From Megamerina dolium (taxonomy: Eukaryota; Arthropoda; Insecta; Diptera; Megamerinidae): DNA of 64,000 nt. Within the stretch, counting starts at the first letter, position 1, and each line of letters begins with the position of its first letter. This document shows, in pieces, positions 11,061 to 22,500 of the stretch. Both the position numbers and the translations under genes were made by a program. The notes beneath the pieces were generated by a model that searched no databases, had not been told where the DNA came from, and saw only the letters and a list, made by a program, of their open reading frames with translations. The stretch spans positions 12,299,139 through 12,363,138 of the forward strand of contig OY978529.1 of NCBI GenBank assembly GCA_963854835.1, read 5' to 3'.

Positions 11061-12288
11061 TCTTTGATTTCGTCCTTCACTAGGGAGAAGGACCTATATG
11101 TGAAAAGTCTGATTTTTACGTTTTCGCATATTACACAGTGTGACACAGCCAGGGTGAACCAAACTAATCTCAAACGACTGCATTTCCCCTCGGTAAAAAA
11201 ATTCCCAATTCGATTTTGCTCTACTACGTCACAATTTTTTTTACAGTGGTTTAAAGTTTGGCTTTTGCGGTCAAAGAGAATCATAGAATTGGAAAAAATC
11301 ATATTTAAAACTACATTTGGGAAAGTTCATGTCTTCGGAAACCTATATTAAAATTTTCCGAGTTACATTTTAACCCTCTAACCCGTATGAGTCATTTTTG
11401 GCCTTTTTCCGAAAACTCCACATTTGGGAGGAGATCAAGGGTTAAAGTCTCACAAAAATATTCTTCGTATATTTTCACTATGGGTCAAAAGACGGAACAT
11501 AATAAATTGCATCGTGTTTGGTAGATTCATTCTACAATTTAAGGCTCGTTGTCTCCGGAGTGAGCCAAACTAGTCTCAAACGATAGATAGCATTAGTAAC
11601 AAAAGCCCTAAACCCACTGCTCCACTACGTCACAATTTGTTTACACTTGCTTAATATTTGACTTTTGCGAAAGATCACTCTCGCTAACAATTGCTACTTT
11701 GGGCTAAGTAGCAGAAACAGTACTATTAATTTTTCAATTAAAACGTTTGCCCCTATCGAAATAGCCACGCCATTTAAATTCAAATATTTTTTTGCCTATA
11801 GTAGTATATTCTGCACTAAGTGTACAAAACACTTTTGTTTTTGTAAGAGCATTTACGCATAGGCACAGCACTTCGTAAAAAGGAGTAAAAAATACACAAA
11901 CAATTTTGTCTTTTTCATTTCTTATATTTCTTCTTTGTCAAAGCAACAACACCTTGGGATGCTTTATTGGTACACATACGCGACAGTTATCTTCAAAAGT
12001 AGAGTTTATTGACATCGATCGTATGATTTAGTCAAAAGATATTTGCAGTTGTGGATTGAGAAGCACTGAGAAAAATCGGTGTGAGTTTTATTCTTAACTT
12101 TAGAGGCTTCATTAAAATTGTCTTCAACTGACCTCGACATATATTGGGATAATTTATTTAAAGAATCGTGAAAGATTTAGAGGATTGTGGAACATTTAAA
12201 AAACATTTGGAGTAATTTTGTTTCTTTGACTATTTTTTCATTACAGATAACTTTGTAAAAATGAAATTCTCTTTTTTTTTTAATTTAG
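11061..12288. other. Non-coding DNA with a diverged direct repeat
   Basis: Two blocks at about 11147-11270 and 11555-11670 share AAACTNNTCTCAAACGA and CTACGTCACAATTT in the same order and orientation. At 11665-11720 a 17-codon RTE relic reads KITLANNCYFGLS. Nothing else was recognised. Confidence 0.45.
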
Positions 12289-12379
12289 TTGTATATTATT
12301 CAAGTAATTTTTTATAGTAATAAATTTTATATGTATTGGCGTTTGCACTTCCATGCGGAACTTATTGGCGCTCCTGGTA

Positions 12380-12962
12380 TAAAAAAGGTAAACCATAGAC
12401 GGCTTACATGGCGCAAGCACATCGAAGCAAAAAGAACTCAGATGAAATTAAAAGCTTCTTGTCTGCACTGGCTCATCAATTTCAAATCACCATTAAACTT
12501 GAAATACAAGGTCCTACTGTACAACAGCATAATAAAGTCAATTTGGAGTTACGGAATTCAATTATGGGGGAACACTAGTAATAGCAATATTGAAATCATA
12601 CAGACATCTCAGTCTAAAATGTTAAGGATGATAACTGCTGCACCATGGTATATTAGAAATGAATGTATACACAATGACTTAAATATCCCAATGGTAGAAA
12701 TTGAAGTTAAAAATATACTAGAAGATTACAAAGACATCCAAACACACTAGCAAGAACCTTGCTCAATACCTGCTATACTTCGCGCCTTCGAAGAAAGGAC
12801 CTGCCAGCCTTCCAATAAAAAGAAGAGCATCGTACAAAAAACATTGCTCTAGATAATAAGGAGCTACTGTTGTTGAATTAGATTAAGATTTTAAAACTTA
12901 TTGTTAGATTCTTTAGGAATAGATTCAATAAATAAAGAAAATGTATAATAAAAAAAAAAAAA
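12380..12962 (+). pseudogene. 3' end of a Jockey-like non-LTR retrotransposon
   Basis: The + translation contains RRLTWRKHIEAKRTQMKLKA, then LYNSIIKSIWSYGIQLWGN and ITAAPWYIRNECIHNDL, the region after the reverse transcriptase in Jockey-clade ORF2. It ends with AATAAA near 12931 and an A-rich tail to about 12962. The element is 5' truncated, as is typical of target-primed insertions. A related, larger element lies at 48.3-51.2 kb. Confidence 0.8.
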
Positions 12963-13515
12963 TATTTGGTACTGGTATAAAAAAAGGTAATATTGTGGTG
13001 GATAATATTCTCGAAACATATAACTGAACCACGCCAAATATTGTATGTATCTGCTAATGCTACCATCCGCTCAATGATGTCGCCATATTCCCATTCATAA
13101 GACTAATACAGCCAGTTTTGGTACGTGTATACATATTTTAATGATTGGAGGTACATATATTATATGGCATTATTTAACTAAAGGAAGTCTTTAAAGCAAG
13201 CGTAGACAATGTTTAAGATTTATCCTAATATCCGCTTAGAGCGCACCGCACACACTTTTCGGGTATAGAATATAAGCAAGTTGGCCTAGGTCGTATATTT
13301 TTCTCTATATTGGAAGCCATTCTACTCTATCAATTTTAACAAGTTTCAACTTTTTTTTTATCCAGAAGCAACGAACACACCTAATACATGTATACTATAC
13401 TCGTATTATCAGTAGTTAACAGAATACGCAGCAGTAACAAGTAATGCCGGTCAACAAATAACAATTTGGCTTGGCTAGTGAATAGAACACGTTCACGCAT
13501 TTTATTCTTCTTAAA

Positions 13516-16500
13516 ATGAGAATTTTTTTGCTATATTTGTGTTTTTGTGCTATAGTAATGCAGTTAGTTAAATCGGCTCCACCAAAACGCATATATACTA
13601 GAGCAAGTAGTAAACATTCGAAAGTTAAAAATAACATTTGGAATGCAGTTAATGACTATCATACCATTGGAGCTAATCATCGTACAAGTGTGGTCAGTCA
13701 AGATTATGTTAATGGATCATCAATAAAAGACAATAGTCACAGGCTAAATAAGGGTAAACTATAAATTACAAAATTTTATAATATCCGTTATTTTAGAATT
13801 TTTTTTTTATAAAATAAATGTATAGAAGTGTGACTATCTTACACTAGATGCTGATAAAAAAATGTTGAGGATAAGTGAAATATGTGGCATATTAATTTGA
13901 AAATGTTTACATTTTGAATCTGTTAAATCAGTTAGTATCATGACAAATGAAAACGTGACTCCACAATTAGATAAATAATACTGAAAATTTGTCATCACTA
14001 TCGAATATTTGCAGATGTGTTTAATTCGGCAACTCGATATTTTTGTGCCAATGAAACGACATAGATGATAAGTTTCCTAAACAGAGTTGATTTGATTTTA
14101 ATTGTATATATACATAAATTTCAAATAGAACAAATGCTTATTTTTTAATTGATTTCAAGTAATTTTGTTGCAGCATTCTTCCTTTCCTTTTTTCTTAATT
14201 ATATCATTTTTGCCGTTTAACGTCTTTGTACAGTAGAAAAATGGAAGTAATTGGCAGCACTGAACTTAGCGACTATGCTAAGGTTTCTAACGTTAGTGAG
14301 TAGTAATTCGGTTATATGGGTACCGCAGCTCAGTGGTTAGTGCATTGGCCTTCTGCCGTGTAGGTCGTGGGTTCAATCCCCGGCTGAACCTACTTTAATA
14401 TCGAAAAGATTTTTCTTTCGAACGGCACCCACTTGTCGGCAAGCAACAGGCAATTCTTCCGGCAGTAACAATCTGTCATGAAAACGCTTCTAAAAAGCTC
14501 TGTCACAAAGCTCAGAAAAAGTTATGTCATAAGTGTTCTGCCCTTCGGAACCGGATAATCCCTTCTAATACTGCCAAAAATTTAACACGCACAACAGTAC
14601 TGGAAGAGGAGCAAGGCCACATATTTATTTTTGTTCTTTTTAATAGTTATACTCGTTAAGTTAGCACCTTTGTCGTTGTTCGGCCATATATCTATAGGGC
14701 TAGTGCTAATATATAATTGAAATTAGCACTAGGATACATATAGCACAAAAGAAAAATAGAAATCAATTGAATAAATTGGAATTAATAATGGGCGCAGAAT
14801 TTTTCTTACTGGACCACTCCATTAAATTTACCTATTTTTCGATAACAAATAGCAAACTACGCTGTGGCAACAGTGATTTTTATCCACAACTAATAGATAG
14901 GAGAGCGGTCTCAGAACTACCCGAAATATCAAAGAAAACAATTTCTGGGAAAATTTTTCTTTAATTTTCAACATAATCTCTTTTTAGCTCTATACACTTT
15001 TCCCAGCGATATTCTATAGGTTCGATACCCTGTTTATAGTATGAACACTCTAGCTATTAAAATAGCCATCTACCGCAGAATTCACCTCTTCATTGTTTGC
15101 AAATCTTCTACCACCAAGCCTTTTTTTCCAATTTAGAAATGGAAAATAATCCGAAGGAGCTAAATCTAAACGCTGCATCAAATTAGCATAATACTCGCCG
15201 TTCATTGTTTTTCCTTTTTGAAGATAATCAATAAAAATTGTCCCACGTGCATCCCAAACAACAGACGACGTAACCTTGCCTGCAGATGGAACTGTCTTCT
15301 GTCTGTAACTTACACTGAATCATCGATCCCATTGGCTTATCGTCAGTCACTAATAAGTGCATTTTTGTTTAAATTTGTGCGCCGGAAATGTTTTGTATCG
15401 TTTTCAACTTCAATCATGTTCAATGATTCCGGATTTTGGTACTGCTCGTTGCTCTAGGAAATATTCATGCAAAATGCATTCAGTGCATGTTATACCGAAC
15501 AGAATCTAACCTGACTGGTGAATAAAACTTAATTTGAATTTTATATTGAGAGCATTACCAAATATTTATATTTCGGGAATTGCAAATAATAACAAACATT
15601 TTTAAATGAAAACGGCTTTATTGTTTCAAAATATTCACCATGATGATCAATGCACTTTTGCATTCGGTCAAACCATTTGTCATAGTAGTTTTTCCATTCC
15701 TCTTGAGACACCTTCAAAACATGACTTTTGAACGCTGCAACTACTTCTTAGGTGCTCGTAAATCGTTGACCACGCAGTTTACCTTTGATATTCGGGAACA
15801 AGAAAAAGTAATTGGGTGCCAAATCAGGACTGTACGGAGGATGCGTCATCAATTCGATTTGACTGCTCAAAAATTCAGTGATAGCTTGTGTGTGAGCTCG
15901 CATTGTCATGATGGAGAATGATTCGTCTTTGGCGGTTGGTTTTGCGAATTTCTCTGAAGCCTACCGGCAAACAAATGGTCGTGTATAACTCAGAATTGAC
16001 TGTCCTACGTTGCTCAAACGGAAAAGCGCCTCATACGTCTATGTTCATAATTCGTCTCCTGTCACGATTTTATACACGTCTTTTGAAGCACCATGGTCGA
16101 ATTTATTTAGCATTTCCTTACACCAATCGACGCAAGCCTTTTTTTGAGCTATTGATAAATTATGAGGTATCCAATGAATGTGTTGTTGTGTATGTGTACA
16201 AAAACAAGTTTGCTTGTTTGTTGTTATTTTGTTGTATATTGTTGCTTTTACAACTTTAAAATCGAAGGAATACATACAGTGGCTCCCAGCTTATTTCGTA
16301 CAGTGACAGTTTAAAAATTGCTGCAGTCGTAATTCCTAATATAGCAAAAATTTGAACAAAATATAAATGCCATTTTTGAAAGGAAGGTTTGTTTTTTATT
16401 TTCCAAAATTTACTTTTTCAAAATTTTAGTGTTTGACACTATAAAAAAATAAAATAAGAAAAAAATAGGAAAATTCATGTCACAGCTTATTTCGTACAGT

Positions 16501-19500
16501 CTCTTTAAGTTCAAACTAAAAACAAAATAAGTTGATTTTAATATTTAGTATGACATCCCTTAGCGTTAATGACAGCCTGGAGTCTACTTGGCATTGAATC
16601 CACCAATTTTTGAGTGATGTCTGGTGTGATTTTTTTCCATTCCTCCATCAGTACCTTCTTTAGGTCTTGCTTATTAGAAATCTTGTGTGTTCTTATTTTA
16701 TTGTCCAAAATAGACTAAAGATTTTCAATCACATTCATGTCAGGTGACTGTGGTGGTGGAGACATCAAGTGTGAGCAGTTCAAATAAGCCAAGATTGCAC
16801 AATCCCAGATTTATGTTTTGGGTCATTATCTTGGTAATACCGAAATTCTTCCCGCAAACCCAGTTTGTCTGCACTTTGAAGTAAATTGTTTTTCAGAATC
16901 TCGAGGTACTTCATTTTGTCCATTGTTCCCTCAATAAAAACCAATTCACCTACTCCGGCTGCTGACATACAGGCCCAAACCATCACGCTACCGCCACCAT
17001 GCTTCACTGTGGGCTTAAGGTTCTCCTTGTTTAGCTCGGTATTAGCTTTACGCCAAACATATGACATTCCGTCCGAGCCAAAAATATTAAACTTAGACTC
17101 ATCCGCGAAAATAACGGTATTCCAGAACGCAGGAGTATTAATAATATGCTCTTTGGCGAAGTCAAGTCGGCGTTGTATATTCATTTTCGAAATGAATGGT
17201 TTCTTTCGGGCTACTCGACCGTTCAAGTCATGATTGCGCAGCACACGTCGGACAGTTTCAGCACTGGATGATTTTCCTATTTCACGCTGAACCTCTGCAG
17301 CCAACTTCGGAGCGGATAACTTTGGATTTTTCTTAATTTTTCGTACAATATAACGCTCGTCTGATGCGTTGAAAATCTTATTAGGTGCTTCTCTGCCCTT
17401 GTTCTCCAACCGATTTTCGCGAACGAAGCGTTGAATGATGTATTGGACAGTTGAGGCACTTAAATTTGTCATTTCAGCAATTTTTCGCACACTCTGACCT
17501 TTCCTAAAATGGTTAATTACCAGTTTACGCTGTTCCATCGTTGTACGATGACCCATAAAGCTAAATGTTTAATTTACAGCACTTTAACTATTTAAAATAA
17601 TAATAATAAAAATTGTTATAATAGTTAAAAAGGTCCAAAAACTCATACAATTCAAAAAAACTTTGTAACTGCGCGGCAGAATGAAACTTACTTACATTGA
17701 AGTTTGTGTACGAAATAAGATGTGAGCTGAAAATCAGCTGATCAATAGTTTTTCTCTCTTGCATAACAAAAAGAAAATTTTTTGGGGTTCCCCGTTTTCT
17801 TATTAGGTTTACTAAACACATACACAGACATCTACATTCAAAACTTATCGATAAGTTTTTTAGTTTCGATGTTACAGCCATGTACATAAAAATATATACA
17901 CTGTACGAAATAAGCTGTGAGCCACTGTATGTTCATACTCGAACTCGAAACGAACATGCAGTTGCACACGAAGAAATGAATGTTTGAGGCATTAATGGAA
18001 TGAGCAATTAATGGAATTTAACTACCTTGGAATAAAAATAACATCGCAAAAATGTCTCAAATCCGAAGCCGAGGACCAAATAATGAAAGCATCACGGATA
18101 TCTGGGTGTCGTGTGGAGAAATAAGCATATGAGCATAAAATCAAAAGTACGTGTTTATAAAACATGCGTAATAGTCTAGACAGACGGCAGCCTAATTCCG
18201 GATTACCGAGTTAATTTGAATTAACTCGGGCATTAACTGCAGCTAATCCGCATAAACTCTATGAGTTAATTCTCAAAATAAAAGAGGATTAACGCAATTT
18301 GCGATGGCAACACTGCTGAAAATTGTCTATTGTGAATTTTTCTCCATCCATTTTACAAAAAGTTGCATCGTACAGACCTATCAGCCTCCTGCCTCTACTC
18401 TCTAAAGTATTCGAAAAGCTACTTGTTATGAATATAACTCCATTTATTAATCTCAACCAACTGATTCCCCAACATCAGTTTGGATTTAGAAAACAGCACG
18501 GCACAATAGAACAAGTCCACCGCATTGTAACTCTGATAAGGAACACTTTTGAAGAAAAAAAGTATTGCTCAGCTGTCTTTCTTGCTATTACTCAAGCTTT
18601 CGATAAAGTATGGCACGATGGCCTTATTTACAAACTCAAACTATTACTGCCTGCAAATGTCTCCTCATTGCTTAGTAGCTACCTCACGAAAAGGCAATTT
18701 CTCGTACATCACAAGGATTATACAACAAATCCATTGGATATTCACGCTGGCGTTCCTCAAGGAAGCGTTTTGGGCCCCTTACTGTATCTCTTATACACTT
18801 CAGATATGCCCAACAATAACTATACATTTATATCGACCTTTGCAGATGATACGGCAATATTGTGCTCTCGCTCTAACCCCATAGAAGCAAAATGGCGTAT
18901 AAAAGTCAAGTTAATTCGAATTAACTCGGTAATCCGGAATTAGGCTGCAGTCTGTCTAGGCTATTACAGAATCAAAGAGAGTGTATAAAATATTGTTGTT
19001 GTGTATTAGTCACGCGAGTTACGTAAATGGTGGTGTTTATATAGCGGAACACCACTTTACGTTATTTTTTTTAATGAATTATTAGTTTCCGTTTTACATA
19101 AAAAAAACACAACGCCGTTTGTAGAAATAGAACGACACTTTATTATATGTATTTTATATAGTTGATAAATTATATATGTTCCGTAGGGTTACCGTACGGT
19201 GAATTAGAAGATATTTGTTTTAAATTATAATTGGAGTGGAGCTGCTCCGTTCGGTACGAACCGTGTCGTTTAGAAACCGAAAATATATTCTATCTTTATT
19301 CTCGCTCTAAGCGGCCACCAAGTCAAGATGTTGTGATGCTGCTTGCATCACAATATGCTGACTTTGGGTTTTGCCATTTCTTTGCTTTGTACGTTCGCAA
19401 CGGAATTTGCTGACGATGCAACATGCAACAACGGCATGATCGGCAGCAACTCCGTTGCGTTATTTATCGTTCCTATAACTCCCCCAGGGTTACTCTGAGA

Positions 19501-22500
19501 ACGCTCCTGAGTTCTCGTATTTATAATTTTTACATTTAAATTTTTTATTTTTATGCATATAAGTAATACAGTTAGCATTATTATGATGCTTACTACTACT
19601 ACTATGTTTATTCCATAGGATACATTTTTATGATATTTTAGCTCCTGAATTTCTTTAATATTTTTAAAATTATTTAGTACAATATTTTCAAAAGCAATGG
19701 AGCTGTTATATGTTTGATTTAACATTGCTACTGGTATTACAAAAGTATCATGATATTCTATTATTTTGTTTTTAAATTCTCTTTTGTTTATTTTTAATTT
19801 ACAATTAGCAAAATTTATTAGGTAATTTCCGTTTAATATTAGTTTTCTTGTATCGCAATTTTGAATTATTTTTAACTCTACGGCATTTTTTATTATTATT
19901 GTATCTTCTGATATTTCTTTAATTTCCGTTTTATTGTTAACTTTAAATGTACAATCGTCTGAAAAAATACAACTTTGGCTTATTTTTAAATTCTTAAAAT
20001 CAACATCTTCTTTATATTCATAATTTTGGTTTTCTATTGTTACAATTGTTGTGTCTCTTTCATTTATTTCTAATTGATTTTTGTTAGGCAATGCTGTAAT
20101 AATTTTTGAGTGAGTAATAATGTAGTTTCTGGGTATTTTTATTGCTATTATAATCGACTCATTTTTGTAGGCTAGTATTCCAATTTTTGATAATTTTAAT
20201 TTATAAAAATCGATATCGAACAGGTCTATTTCTTCTTTCGGTTATATTCCTGGATGAACTATATTATGTTTAGCTGCTGCTATATTATCTTGTACACTGT
20301 CTATTTTTTGTTCTAGCATTCTTAGTTTAATCATTTGATCTTGGTAAAGTAATTGTTTTTCTATCCTGTTATTTTCTTTATATATTTTATTTATTGTTTG
20401 TTCTATTTTTAATCTATCGGTTTCTATTGAATTATGCAATAGGTGCAGTGTATTGTTAAAATGGTTATTTATAAAAATTTGCTCATTTATGGTTGTTATA
20501 GCATTATGGTCGTTTTCTGTTATTATTCTTATGTGTTCTTCTATATCTTGTCTATCGTCATCATCTATTATTCCGAATAACCATTTATAAATCTTACCTC
20601 CTATATTAATTAAACCTCTTTTTACCCTTTTGGCTTTTATCGCCTTCGGCATTATAGATTTAATCTTAGCTGCTACTGTCTCGACTTCATTTAGTAGTAA
20701 ATTCTTATTATCTATTTCTGCTGTTTTAATATTAACTTTAAGTTTTCCTAGCTCTATTCCCTAATACTTCCCACTCTTAGACTGTTTATGTCGTTGGTTA
20801 GGGTCATTTGGTCTTTTGTTGGCCTAAAATGTTGTTTTAATTTTGTTTTACATGCCTCCCAATTTTCTGGAGGGCTTACAGTTAATAAGTTCTTTGCCGT
20901 TCCTGTGATTTTTAAATCATATATTATTCTAAAAACTATCTGTTGTTGACCTTCATAATCGGTCAATATTCTGTCAATTGCTTCTATGAATGCTGGTAAT
21001 TTCCTCGCATTCCCTTCAAACGGTTGTAAATATTTGATGTCTTTTTCAACCCTTTGCCTAATTGTGACACTATTTTGTGCTGCATTCTGCGCCATCAACT
21101 GTGTTAATGATGCTAAACAGCGAGTCATTAGCTCCATTTGCTGTTCTGCCATTTTGATTATGTTCCCTACTGGGTCTTTGTTGTTCCTATTCCTACTGGG
21201 TCTTTTCTTTTTGAGATATGCAATAGTTTTTTGTATGCACTTTGCGCTCACAAGTATGCAACAAAATTTACTGAAGATGCAATATTTTTTTTTTATTTTT
21301 ATTATTTAATTTTTGCGCTTGCACTTATGCAACGTTTTTTTTCTATTGTTCATTGGGTATGCAATATTTTTTTTTTTTCATATCCCGTTTTAGGTATGCT
21401 ACACCTTTTACAAAAGAAACGTTTGCACACTGCATAGAGTTTGAACAACTGTTTCATAAAATAATTTTAATATTTTAACAAACTACACCTTATTTTAATT
21501 AAATAACTCAAACCAATCTCTTTTATAAGACACAATTATACACTTTATATTAAATGAACTTAATAAACTCACTGCTGTTGCCGCTACTACTGCTGCTGTG
21601 GTGCTGCTACTACGGCTGCTGTTGTTTCTGCTTTTGTTGCCGCTACTGCTGCTACTGTTGTTGCTGCTATTATGGCTGCTGTTGTTACTGCTATCGCTGT
21701 TGCGGTTATTGCTGATATTGTTGTTGTTGCTGTTGTTGCTGCTGCTTTTTCAGTGCGAGATTTTTTCCTTTCACACTCATTAAATGTATCGTTGTATTAT
21801 ATATATATTTCTGCGTTTTGCGTTTTGTTCGTTTTGTGCGCCGCGACTGCGATTTATGCACTTATAAATTGTTTTCTTTCTTTTTTTCTTTTCAAAGTTA
21901 TTTTTCCCCGAAACGAGGTTCGATCACTGGATCCTTTTTTCACTAGGATCTTACCGACTGCGCCAGTTACGTAAATGGTGGTGTTTATATAGCGGAACAC
22001 CACTTTACGTTATTTTTTTTAATGAATTATTAGTTTCCGTTTTACATAAAAAAAACACAACGCCGTTTGTAGAAATAGAACGACACTTTATTATATGTAT
22101 TTTATATAGTTGATAAATTATATATGTTCCGTAGGGTTACCGTACGGTGAATTAGAAGATATTTGTTTTAAATTATAATTGGAGTGGAGCTGCTCCGTTC
22201 GGTACGAACCGTGTCGTTTAGAAACCGAAAATATACTCTATCTTTATTCTCGCTCTAAGCGGCCACCAAGTCAAGATGTTGTGATGCTGCTTGCATCACA
22301 ATATGCTGACTTTGGGTTTTGCCATTTCTTTGCTTTGTACATTCGCAACGGAATTTGCTGACGATGCAACATGCAACAACGGCATGATCGGCAGCAACTC
22401 CGTTGCGTTATTTATCGTTCCTATAACTCGCGTTTTATCAAAACAGATTAAACAGAGTATCATTTTGTCATAACTTCACATCGTATTTTCTACCGTGAAT

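Larger units (their letters stand above)
19017..22428 (-). mobile_element. Gypsy/errantivirus-like LTR retrotransposon with pol deleted
   Basis: Two 464-bp LTRs (19017-19480 and 21965-22428) bound a 2.5-kb interior read on the - strand, flanked by a 4-bp duplication CGCG (19013-19016, 22429-22432). LTRs start AGTTAC and end TAACT. Next to the 5' LTR (21945-21964) lies TGGCGCAGTCGGTAAGATCC, a primer-binding site of the tRNA-Ser type used by 17.6/297 relatives; a G-rich polypurine tract abuts the other LTR at 19481. The interior has a gag part and an env-like part but no protease, reverse transcriptase or integrase. I saw two differences between the LTRs, so the insertion is recent. It lies in intron 1 of the CUB gene, antisense to it. 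Confidence 0.92.

Noticed and set aside
21598..21783. Leu-rich 61-residue open frame
   Set aside because: Produced by the CTG/TTG tract in the retrotransposon leader; no other coding signal.
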